Part shown: piece after piece, positions 24,201-31,595 of the stretch | Position numbering within the stretch: position 1 is the first letter of the stretch | Layout of the letters: each line of letters starts with the position of its first letter | Source of the DNA: Rodentolepis nana | Taxonomy: Eukaryota; Platyhelminthes; Cestoda; Cyclophyllidea; Hymenolepididae | Reading direction: 5' to 3' | DNA: 31,595 nt | NCBI GenBank assembly: GCA_900617975.1 | Contig: UZAE01000179.1 | Span: 1 to 31,595 of the forward strand | Program-made: the position numbers and the translations under genes | The notes under the pieces: model-generated | Databases searched by the model: none | What the model was told of the DNA's origin: nothing | Seen by the model: the letters and a program-made list of their open reading frames with translations, nothing else

Positions 24201-26287
24201 AGTTTAAGACTAGTTTACTGATCTCCAATAAGTCTCCTAATTAAGCACGATATTGGTAGAAAAAATGCGGTTTATTTAACCAATTAGATACAACCTTACA
24301 AGTATGGACAAAATGTGAGTTTATTAACATACCCCCCCCCCCATGATAAGTTGAAGGAAATACGCAATAGTTCTAAGTCAATTTGAATAAAAGATTTAAT
24401 TTCTCCTGAGAATTGGGAAAGGCAACTTGGTTGATTACAATATTGGAACCAAGGTGTTTCCACACCTCCTCAGTTATGAATAGGGATTCGCCGCCTTTAA
24501 AACTTTATTCCATGTCATTTTGAAGAAAGTGCAGTTGACATATTCATTAGCTTTTCATAAATCTCTCATTTTGCACTTCTATTCTCGTGCGTCTTTAATT
24601 TTTTTATAATTTTAGGGTCAATTTTTCTCCTAAAGTGATCAAACCGATGAAATATTACGCGTGTTTTAAACATAGCAGGGTGCATTAGGGTTCAATCAAA
24701 GTGAATTCCATAATAAGAGGAATATCAATGTAATAGGTCAAACTTCACAAGATAAAATATTTAACTGGAGAATAGCCATTACCGCGTCAAATTCAGACGA
24801 CAATTTGCATATCATGAGTGATTTATGTGGATAATTTTACGAAGTGTTTCAAGAGGAGATGATTCATGTAATGTCACAAAAATGCCAAATTGTGGAATCT
24901 TGACGTGAGACAAATTTTTTCCCATCCCTCCCAATCCCCCAAAGACGCATCTGCCCAAATGCTGATAAGTATTTAGACTTGTCAAGTCAAGGGGAATGTG
25001 AGGAGGAAATTGAAGGAGAATTTTTCGGCCAAAACTGGAATGAAATTTTTTTTCTTTCTAATCGACCTCACGACTTAATGATGACGTTTAGGAAAAATTG
25101 GGTATAATTCTTGTCAAAATATGTCATATTTTCGTTAAGTTTGCTTTTAATGACATTGACACAAGAGTAGACTAGACCACTGAAACTTCTTAGTTTTCAA
25201 AATTTTCGATATGAAAGAAGAAGAACATTGTCCTATACGAAGAGCAATAACAATCTTTCGCCATTGTTCAAAATGCCACTTTGTTTGGACTGTTCACGAA
25301 GGAGAGACCATAGCTCTATTTTATACATTAGCAAAATTTTTTTCATATTGAATAAGGTTTTGGCACTAATTTAGGTTGTTTATCGAGTACTTATTCTAGA
25401 ATTCACTATGATTTTGTTCCATCATTTAGTTTGTCAACTGTTGAGGAATAACCAATAATAGCCGTGGCTGCAGACACATTCTATATTGAATATGGCAGCA
25501 AATACCTATTTGCGATAAATGGAAGATAATTATTTTCTTCCTAAATTAAAGGCACATGAGTGGTAGAAAGCAGCACAGCGTCTATTGATTAAAGGCATTG
25601 TCTGTTTATTCTTTTTTGCCCAACAATTTATGAATAATCCGCGATCATTTCCACCCATCCGATACGCATAGATGGTTGTTCTCGTGAATATCGATCATAT
25701 ACTTTTGAAATCGATTATCACTAGACTTATTTAATCTTTAACCGCATTTAAATAGGTAATTAAGAAAAACGAGCTGCTGGTTCAGGCGCAAAAAATAGGA
25801 AAATAAACAGTTGTGATCTGCAAATTAAGACTAAATGGCATATTTAGATATGGGCCTTCATTGTGCGTTAGATCAAGATTACAGCACATTATAATTAAAA
25901 GTACAATTTTGCTAAAACAAATTTCTCCTGGTTGAAGTGTTTTGCATGATTGAAATCTAAACTCTACTTCGGCACGTGGGGTGGGAAAATGCAGCTCTCT
26001 CCTAGTTATATTATTTTCCCTTTATAGTTTCCCAAATTCAAAACAATATTACCCGCGGAGGTTTGAATTGTTCAACGAATACACTTCGATTATTACGAAA
26101 TGATGATGGCAATGGTGGAAAAGCCGTCCTCTTTCGAGCTGGAATTCCATCTGATGGAACTTCGCATACTGATTCCGAAGGTAGGAGTATCATCGCATCT
26201 GAGACGTATCCGGTGAATGCAGAAGACCCGTACACCCTTCTTAAACCGCTCAGTCGAAATCATGGTGGAACTATAACAACTAATGAG
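14303..26287 (+). CDS. Protocadherin-like cell-adhesion receptor, five visible coding exons, 3' end open
   Basis: This gene encodes a single-pass, calcium-dependent adhesion receptor of the protocadherin class. Exons 14303-15283, 19659-20285, 22013-23362, 23632-24007 and 26028-26287 join without breaking frame (about 1198 codons). Residues 1-16 form a signal peptide. Seven cadherin repeats follow, with boundaries set by the calcium-linker motifs: EC1 17-168 (DIND at 163), EC2 169-291 (DENDN 285), EC3 292-423 (DVND 417), EC4 424-608 (DEND 602), EC5 609-737 (DVND 731), EC6 738-871 (DENDN 865) and EC7 872-985. A stalk rich in Gly, Ser and Pro leads to a membrane helix at 1069-1092, then RRRR and a cytoplasmic tail. 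The EC1 start (Y-I-V-Q-EE, G-x-x-VGKLAEDV, then DREALC) is typical of protocadherins, and seven repeats match the delta-type architecture. EC4 is much longer than the usual ~110 residues, and EC7 lacks the terminal DxND motif. No beta-catenin-binding motif was recognised. The start is the first ATG after the splice acceptor and opens directly into the signal peptide. Confidence 0.93.
15352..15362 (+). repeat. Poly-G tract, 11 bases, near the exon 1 donor
   Basis: G11 begins 69 bases downstream of the exon 1 donor, with GGGAA, GGAGGG and other G runs around it. Such G-rich intron starts can form quadruplexes or bind splicing factors; whether this one does is unknown. Confidence 0.9.
15862..16167 (-). 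mobile_element. SINE-like retroposon, copy B, antisense in protocadherin intron 1
   Basis: This is a 306-bp reverse-oriented copy whose head, read on the minus strand, is GGGGTGTGCGATAGAC, identical to copy A. An exact 13-base duplication, TTCCCATGAAACT, flanks it (15849-15861 and 16168-16180). The 3' hairpin is ATGATA-GT-TATCAT (15890-15903) and the tail is an A/T-rich TAAATAAATAA type. In the host gene's sense direction it carries two consensus 5' splice sites, GAG|GTAAGTA (GT at 16019) and GAG|GTAAGTC (GT at 16148). Confidence 0.87.
16810..16833. repeat. (TA)12 microsatellite in intron 1
   Basis: A perfect alternating TA run of 24 bases, followed shortly by GATATATAG. Confidence 0.93.
18002..18015 (+). 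repeat. Poly-G tract, 14 bases, followed by GAGAGAGG
   Basis: A G14 run in intron 1, followed by a short GA-rich segment and, 30 bases on, a CTCTCTCTC stretch that could pair with it. Confidence 0.95.
19037..19314. mobile_element. TTAA-flanked MITE, probably piggyBac-like and non-autonomous
   Basis: A 270-bp segment (19041-19310) lies between TTAA tetranucleotides (19037-19040 and 19311-19314). Its ends are imperfect inverted repeats: CCCTTTAACGCCC on the left and, reverse-complemented, ACCCTTTTACGCCC on the right, with further partial pairing inward (ATTATT against TTATT). TTAA targets and CCC-starting ends are hallmarks of the piggyBac superfamily. It encodes no transposase. Inside, a unit beginning GGTGGTGCATCAG and ending ACACGCATTGAACATGT occurs twice (19137-19179 and 19187-19216), the second copy shorter by 13 bases. 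The internal sequence is much more CG-rich than the surrounding intron. Confidence 0.62.
19502..19548 (+). mobile_element. SINE-like retroposon, copy E (47-bp severely 5'-truncated insertion)
   Basis: Only the 3' end of the family is present: TAAAGGGCTGATGATAAATA, the ATGATA-AA-TATCAT hairpin (19512-19525), GCCTGCCATTTG, and a short AAATAATA tail. It is flanked by ATATTTTCTCCAT (19489-19501) and ATATTTTCGCCAT (19549-19561), a 13-base duplication with one difference. The flanks show this is an independent, extremely truncated insertion and not a broken remnant. It lies in intron 1 of the protocadherin gene. Confidence 0.78.
19659..20285 (+). CDS. Protocadherin coding exon 2 (rest of EC3, first part of EC4)
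   Basis: This exon has 209 codons, phase 0 at both ends, with acceptor ...TTTTATTAG|GTAACC and donor CAG|GTAAGC. It starts VTFEF, which completes the DSGQNGQ-V motif left open by exon 1 and confirms the join. EC3 ends with DVNDMTP (Asp at residue 417). EC4 begins next and contains the DLDSGPWGQV calcium motif. The exon ends at KPFDRETVQQ, the conserved LDRE-type motif of a cadherin repeat, so the intron again falls inside a repeat. EC4 holds long loops rich in Gln, Ser and Glu that are absent from a minimal cadherin fold. Confidence 0.92.
20286..22012 (+). other. Protocadherin intron 2 (1727 bp)
   Basis: A GT-AG intron, phase 0, splitting EC4 after FDRETVQQ. It is very AT-rich in its first third (about 20480-20790) and more balanced afterwards. 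The 65-codon open frame at 21298-21495 has no cadherin features. No repeat element was recognised. Confidence 0.88.
22013..23362 (+). CDS. Protocadherin coding exon 3 (rest of EC4, EC5, EC6, EC7)
   Basis: This is the largest exon, with 450 codons and phase 0 at both ends. The acceptor is ...CTTACTCGTAG|GTGACT and the donor GGT|GTAAGT. VTFRIICVDN continues EC4 directly after FDRETVQQ. EC4 ends in DENDC (Asp 602). EC5 has DKDLDP and FDREAFL and ends DVNDC (731). EC6 has DSDVGLNGKI and LDREQYI and ends DENDN (865). EC7 has DPDAAENGTV and EQTG but ends HVVG without a DxND motif, as expected for the membrane-proximal repeat. Potential N-glycosylation sites include NES (twice), NGT and NTS. The whole exon reads without a stop. 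Confidence 0.94.
23632..24007 (+). CDS. Protocadherin coding exon 4 (stalk, transmembrane helix, start of cytoplasmic tail)
   Basis: This exon has 125 codons plus one base, entering in phase 0 from acceptor ...TTCTTATTTTAG|AAA. The first ~80 residues form an extracellular stalk rich in Ser, Gly, Pro and Met. A 24-residue stretch of Ile, Leu and Val (residues 1069-1092, about 23878-23949) is a clear membrane helix, followed by RRRR as the cytoplasmic stop-transfer signal. The proposed donor is AAAG|GTTAGC, weaker than the gene's other donors. If it is not used, the reading frame ends at once at the TAG at 24010-24012, which would leave a receptor with only about 20 cytoplasmic residues. Confidence 0.88.
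24008..26027 (+). other. Protocadherin intron 4 (2020 bp)
   Basis: A phase-1 GT-AG intron between the membrane helix and the rest of the cytoplasmic tail. An in-frame TAG lies three bases in, so retention would truncate the tail. It holds a C11 run at 24332-24342 but no recognised mobile element. The intron between exons 3 and 4 (23363-23631) is only 269 bases. Confidence 0.82.
26028..26287 (+). CDS. Protocadherin coding exon 5 (cytoplasmic tail), possibly the last exon
   Basis: The exon follows acceptor ...TTTTCCCTTTATAG. Its first two bases complete the Val codon split with exon 4, and 86 further codons are open. The tail is hydrophilic, rich in Asn, Ser, Thr, Gly and Arg, and contains SETYPVNAEDPYTLL with two Tyr in acidic surroundings. 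I recognise no domain in it. Two endings are possible. One is a donor at GAG|GTGGGA after 26287, leading to an exon beyond or undetected in the window. The other is read-through for four more codons to TAA at 26300-26302. The nearest AATAAA hexamer I saw downstream is near 26849. The long tails of many protocadherins favour the first option. Confidence 0.78.
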
Positions 26288-27027
26288 GTGGGAGTCATTT
26301 AACTTCTATTTAATGATCAATTTAAAGTTTAGATGAATCGAAAAATATTAATACAAAAGATTTAAATGATAACTAACTTAAAGATAGTTAAATAAGCTTT
26401 AAACGACAAGTATCTATTTAACGAAGATAACTATACCTACTCAAGCAAAAAATATTTAACTTACTAATAGCAAATGACTGTAGGTTTTCAATGACATTTT
26501 GAGTGCATTTTTCCCTATTTTAGGTATTTCGCGTAATTTTATTACGTTAAATTTGAAGAGAAGTGCTTTTTCACCTCTAATCTTTAAATACTATCTGTCT
26601 CAAGTTGATAATTCAACTGCACCAAAGTGCTTTTATTTTTCCCAAATATTTGCTTCAAAATAGATGACAGATTAACTTGAGGGGAAGTTTATTGATAACT
26701 ATCTTAATTTTGAGTGACTGGTTTTGTGGTATTTCGCTTTTAATTACACTTAATGCGTTCGAGTGTGAGTGTTTAAGCGTTAAAACAAATTAGTTCACTA
26801 CTAGGTATTATTTACAATCAGCATGTTTATCGTCAAAATATACACTTGAAATAAAAGGAGAGTCGAGGATTTCTGCGCTTCAACTTTGAGACTAGCCTCA
26901 GATATTTATTATTAGAAAAAAGGCAAGAAATTGTATAAGAGAAACCATAAATCAAAGGTTTACCTCGCACATGACAAACGGGAAGTTTAAGTGCTCTAAA
27001 TATATTTAACACTATTATCAAATAGAG

Positions 27028-27335
27028 GTTTATTTATTTCAAATGTCAGGCGTTCTGATGGTTATCATCAGCCCCTTAGCAGACTTCGGGCTTCACAGAG
27101 GGAAGGAACGTCAAAGTAACAGAAAGTCGAGGGATGGAGAATAGAAGAATGATTTAGAGATGTAAAAGAGACAGACACAATGGCAGAGAAAAGGCTAGAT
27201 GAGTACTGTGGAAGGGGTCGCATATGACATACAGTGGGGTGATGGCAGTTTGAAGTGAGAAGTCAACTGCCGGTTTATAGACATTTTTGCCGTATGAGTA
27301 TACGTTGCCCAGGGTGCACCACGTGGAGGTAATTC
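27028..27335 (-). mobile_element. SINE-like retroposon, copy C (slightly 5'-truncated)
   Basis: This 308-bp copy is flanked by an exact 12-base duplication, TATCAAATAGAG (27016-27027 and 27336-27347). Its 5' end lacks about the first ten bases of the family head; the GATA of the head overlaps the duplication. The 3' hairpin is CTGATG-GTTAT-CATCAG (27055-27071), the strongest of the family, followed by an AAATAAATAAA tail. Minus-strand open frames here (27154-27450) are by-products of the repeat: related translations appear in copy D and they share no domain. Confidence 0.85.
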
Positions 27336-29212
27336 TATCAAATAGAGATAAGATGTTAGAAATATACGCTTCCATTCTCTCTGATGGACTTGAAGGCTTG
27401 TTTGAAAACACAATGCAGTCTTCGTTTGTTGCTTTATAAGGCACAAGCAATATTCATAAATACCTATTTACCAGCCTGATTTTCTGACTGAAACTTGAGA
27501 TATAAGTAAATTCCGAATCAAAGGAATAATATGAAAAGAATTTGTTGATTATTGGAATTGTAATAGTTAGTTATAGATGGCGTAGTAAAGGCCACGGTGT
27601 CTTTTTTTCTTTGTGTGCATATGCAGTTCTGAAAATAATCTAATCTTCAATGAGGAACCAACATGCTTTACTCATTTTGATTTGATTGGAAAGTATAAAT
27701 TAAATATGTCAAAAAAATCCGGCTCATTAATGATTATGCAAAGAGGGTGGCACTCCTATGTTTTCAATTCATGTCTCACATTTCAGCGTAACATAAATAA
27801 CTTGTATTGGCATTTATTTCGATGTATTATTTTTCCATTTAGATGGGTTACAAGACTTACAATCATTGTGTACCAATAAATTCCTTCTCTACACTTCTTC
27901 CAATACACAATACAGGAGCGAATCGTAAGTCCCCTCTTTAATGCAGAAATTGCGGGACTGATAGTGACCTTTAATTGGAGAAGGTACGTGGGGTTTTTAG
28001 TTCGAAAAGATAAAATTTTGGTTCTGTTCACTCGAACCACAGGCAAAAAAAGACGGTAGGCTTTTCTAAAATCCCTCAGATTCAACTTTGATTATAGTTT
28101 TTGGCACAAGATGAGCAGGGTAACAGGATTTATGCTTCAAAAGGTACTTAATCACTTGAGTCAATAAGGATAATTTGATCGATATGCTCTTGGTAGTCAT
28201 TGGTTCATTAAGGTTCGAAATGTAAGCGCATATTCCTACCACCTTTGCGGTATATTTAGCAAGGGAATTCGATTCTTCAGGGCATGTAACAGAATTCGAA
28301 ATAAGTTGGTCAGTATCATGTTTACCTATCATTAGATGAAATACGTAATGATAAGGCAAACACAGCACTTGTGAATTTTCGTAGCAGTTCAGTACTTCAA
28401 ACTGGATATGTTCCACCATAAGAATGCTTCTATTTTGCTTTATCATGCAAATACAGCAACTGGCTTAAGGACAAAATGATGTGAAGTTGGCTCAACATTA
28501 GAGTTTTGTACATTTACGTTAATGGTACTCTTTCCGTTTGCATTAAGCAATGGTCGATATTGATTAATGGGCGATAACATGTCTACTCAGTGGAAAATTA
28601 GCATTGATAATATTTTTTTGTTCTATTTCTTTGAATTACGAAATGAGCGTCGTGGTTACCACGTTTATGCATAATAGAGTCTTCAAATTGCTAACACTCA
28701 TAGTAAAAGAAAAGAAAGAAAGTCGTAATAATGTGAGATCATCTGAGTTGTCTATTATGAGTTACCTTTTGAAAGAATTGGAGTGGCCGTTTTTTTCATA
28801 ATAGGCTTATGGTTCCAACTGCTTCAAATGTGGTCAGATTGCACTCAATTTTCTGGCTGAGTTTAAGCCACGAGCTTCAAATCTTATTAACTTAATTGTT
28901 AAGTGATGCCACTTTAATAAAGTTGTTTTCCCAAATATTTCAAATGATGCAACCAGTAATGTCTTCTAGTCATTTAAACCAATTAAAGTTCATTAGTATT
29001 ACATCTTGGTCATAGCTATTTCTTACTAATATAGCTTGCAGAATCAGTTACTAGGACTCCGTGGAATAAAGCATGGAACGATCAAGATTAAGTTACATAT
29101 TACAACAGACTATTACTCCTTCAAGAGTCATGTTCACTTACTTTCAACAGCAATTTTTGCACTTTAATTTAAGCTAATTAAATTGCGATTCCCTCTAGAA
29201 TGAGGAATGTTT

Positions 29213-29268
29213 GAATTATCCTCATTCTTATCACTTTCAATGGCTGAAGTGAAAGTGTGGGATAATTC
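29213..29268. repeat. Two-segment inverted repeat, possible hairpin
   Basis: GAATTATCC pairs with GGATAATTC at the outer ends, and CACTTTCA (29232-29239) pairs with TGAAAGTG (29250-29257) inside, with an asymmetric internal loop and a ten-base apical loop. It could be a tiny folded MITE or chance; no target duplication was seen. Confidence 0.5.
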
Positions 29269-29765
29269 AATACGTTACACGATTTTTCCCTCGAAACTCT
29301 TTTGTCAGTTCCGATTTCCTTCAATGTCTGACGGGCTTAAATTTGAACCATTTTATTTGCCTAACAAATGACTGCGAAACTTGTATTTTCAAACTAGATA
29401 TATTTCTGCATTTTTACTCGTCGGCATATTGTGCGCACGTTTTGTACTAATTTCATAACGGGACAAAAATGACAATAAATTGAAAACAGGACTGGCGTCA
29501 GTGAACAAAGGTGAGTTTATGGAGTCAGTAAAATTACTCTGGCATGAATTCTCCGGCTCAATTGCATTAACTCCCCTAATGGACTCGCATTAAATATGTA
29601 TATATCTGCATCAGACGTGTCTGAGTGCATTAATTATGTATTCAAATTGAACCATTTTAAGTTGTCCATCAGTAAATTGCCAATTAACTTGTTTAAACTG
29701 AAGAACAAAGGAAAATGTATTTTCTCTCTTTATCGTCTATTTATTTGTTAATTTATCAGCATATA

Positions 29766-29920
29766 CCGGGCGCTTATTCGGATGGGCGGTTATTTGGGGT
29801 TAAAGGTTAAAATTCAGTCTTACAGATTTTCTCTATTTGGGACTCTCCCTATGGGCGGTTATTTGATTCCACAAAATAGTTTCATGAAGTGTGATTTTCC
29901 GTTTAATCGCCCTGGGCGGA
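29766..29920. repeat. Cluster of GGGCG(C/G)TTATT motifs
   Basis: GGGCGCTTATTCGG (29768-29781), GGGCGGTTATTTGG (29784-29797) and GGGCGGTTATTTG (29853-29865) lie in the same orientation. A palindrome CGCCCTGGGCG follows near 29908-29918. The arrangement resembles the subterminal repeats of a DNA transposon end, but no matching opposite end was found. Confidence 0.5.
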
Positions 29921-31189
29921 CTTCCAGAAAAAATCCCGAAGGTTATAATAGATCTTAAATATAGAAATTAAGCTTAACACCGACAGTTCTTTTAATATTT
30001 CATAGATAAAGAATGAAAAGCTGACCGAATGTCTCAGTGCTCAGGAACATGGTGAGGGAGACATTATGTTAAACAGACATGCAAAGCTTAAGGTTCAACA
30101 AACTGGAAGTTATGTGTGAATGTTTGAGCAGAATTGGATCACTACATAAGACCTCGTGTTAAGCGCGTTCTGCTTTTATGGTCAAATTCTTAAATATTTA
30201 ATTTAAAATTAGGATTTACTTTCGAATCGCCATTTAATCTCTAGTCTGGTTTTCCTAGATCTTAGATTAGTACCAAGTCTCCTCATGAACACGTTGAAGA
30301 CCATGAATTTGGGATCAAGATATGCTGTGGTTATTTTTTATCCTCTTAGATCAATCTCTGTGGTAAGCAATTTAATAAATTTCGAGCAAATTATCTTCAA
30401 CAATTCCTTTATTTCTGCCAACATGCACTTATTGTCAGTAAAATCAAAATTTCGAAATTTTTAACCATCAACTTTGCTATTTATACTCTTCTTTGTTATA
30501 CTTAACTATTGCCAATATTGGCATAAAATAAGAATAAATCGTGCATCAGAGCACCTTGCATCTATTTGTCTGATGGTTGTCTGATTAATAATTCATGTTA
30601 ATTCCTATATACTAGATTTAATGGCGTATGCGTGATTCAGAGACCTTAGAGACTTACCAATCAAATTCTAATATTAATTCAATGAAGGGCAAAGAAGTTA
30701 AATCTCCTGAAATTTTCCATCTATCTACTCATTATACCTGCTGGTAGTAAAGGTGCATAAATTGGAGACCTTATAGTCGAGAATGTTCTCCTCAGCGGTT
30801 TTAAAGTTTGAGACGGCATTAATCGTAGTGTACTAAAGGTTAAGGATTACAGTCTGCCAAGTAGCAGTTTATCAACCTCTTTCCAAAGCCAACTTTTCAC
30901 ATAACTCTATAGAACATCCGAAGTCTAGAAGTTAGCTGCGTCTGCAATGCAATTATTTTTTATATGTTGCAATTCCATTGCTCACATTTCTTCAGATAAT
31001 CAATAAATAATTAGCCCCATCATCCTTTTCATTCACATCAGTTAATTTGATTAGTGAAATGGCTAGTATGTTAGCGAATGGACCAACTTATAACGTAAAT
31101 GATTTGTCACCATCGATATTTTTTCCGTTTTTTATGTTTTGGTTAATGAACTGCAAATACATTAGCTTAACAACGGCGAATATAAAAGA

Positions 31190-31515
31190 CTTTTATTTAT
31201 TTATTTATTTCAAATGGCAGGCGTTTTGATAGTTTTCATTAGCCCTTTAGCTGACTTCGGGCTTCACAGAGAGGAGGAGGAACATCAAAGTGACGAAAAG
31301 TTGAGAGGGGGCACAGAATACTGATTTACAGATGTAAAGGAGTCGGACAGACACAAAGGTAGAGAAAAGGTAAGATGAGTACTGTGAGAGGGGTCGAATA
31401 TGGCACACAGTGGGGTCATGGTAGTCAGAAGTCAACTGCCGGTTAATAGATTTTTTCTCGTATGGGTATACGTTGCCCAGAGTGCACCACGTGGTGGTAA
31501 GTCTATCACACACTC
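31190..31515 (-). mobile_element. SINE-like retroposon, copy D (full length)
   Basis: This 326-bp copy has, on the minus strand, the head GGAGTGTGTGATAGAC, two changes from copies A and B. Flanks are CGAATATAAAAGA (31177-31189) and CGAATAGAAAAGA (31516-31528), a 13-base duplication with one difference, so this insertion is probably older than A-C. The tail is a long run of AAAT units (31190-31210). The 3' hairpin is degraded here (TGATAGTTTTCA). The open frame at 31247-31591 on the minus strand lies over this repeat and is not a gene. Confidence 0.83.
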
Positions 31516-31595
31516 CGAATAGAAAAGAATAAACTGATATTAACAAATTTAAAGTTACATTTAATGGATCAAGTCGTTTAACTTCACTCAAGCCT

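Larger units (their letters stand above)
26303..31595. other. Downstream stretch without a supportable exon
   Basis: If the gene splices after 26287, this is intron; if it stops at 26302, it is 3' UTR and intergenic DNA. SINE copies C and D, the inverted repeat at 29213-29268 and the GGGCG motif cluster lie here. Two overlapping minus-strand open frames (28066-28446, 126 codons; 27783-28085, 100 codons) are the longest non-repeat frames, but I recognise neither. Confidence 0.5.

Noticed and set aside
23791..24228. 145-codon minus-strand frame
   Set aside because: It is antisense to protocadherin exon 4 and its flanking intron and follows from the codon pattern there.
27154..27450. 98- and 83-codon minus-strand frames as genes
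   Set aside because: They lie mostly within SINE copy C, and related translations occur in copy D; they are repeat by-products.
31247..31591. 114-codon minus-strand frame at the right edge
   Set aside because: It overlaps SINE copy D almost completely and has no domain.
1..31595. CRISPR arrays, bacterial operons, tRNA or rRNA genes
   Set aside because: No regularly spaced repeats, ribosome-binding arrangement or cloverleaf/rRNA sequence was recognised; the intron-exon structure is eukaryotic.

Overview
The window is AT-rich animal (metazoan) nuclear DNA with one recognisable gene. Long phase-0 exons, GT-AG introns with AT-rich branch regions, a seven-repeat protocadherin, a decayed mariner transposon, SINE-like insertions and many G/C homopolymer runs point to an invertebrate. 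A flatworm or another lophotrochozoan is my best guess, but no sequence here fixes the phylum.

Layout. 1-6.7 kb: no supportable gene; simple repeats and poly-G/C tracts. 6.7-7.6 kb: minus-strand relic of a mariner transposase with stops, frameshifts and a changed third catalytic residue. 7.6-13.2 kb: non-coding, with SINE-like copy A at 10788-11115. 13.25-13.66 kb: CpG-rich patch just upstream of the gene, a candidate promoter and 5' untranslated exon. 14303-26287 (or to 26302): protocadherin gene on the + strand in five visible coding exons. 26.3-31.6 kb: no supportable exon; SINE-like copies C and D and some small structured repeats.

The gene. Exons 14303-15283, 19659-20285, 22013-23362, 23632-24007 and 26028-26287 join in frame to about 1198 codons: signal peptide, seven cadherin repeats, a Gly/Ser/Pro-rich stalk, one transmembrane helix and the start of a cytoplasmic tail. 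The 3' end is unsettled: the last exon either stops at 26300-26302 or splices at 26287|26288 to an exon outside the window.

Mobile DNA. The main discovery is a family of about 305-330 bp retroposons, copies A-E, present five times in 31.6 kb. Each copy is flanked by a target-site duplication of 11-13 bp. Three copies share the same 5' head, and all end in an A/T microsatellite tail preceded by a small hairpin. Copies B and E lie in intron 1 of the protocadherin gene. Copy B, inserted antisense, supplies two consensus 5' splice sites in the gene's sense direction. Intron 1 also holds a 270-bp element with TTAA flanks and CCCTTT-type terminal inverted repeats, consistent with a non-autonomous piggyBac-like element.
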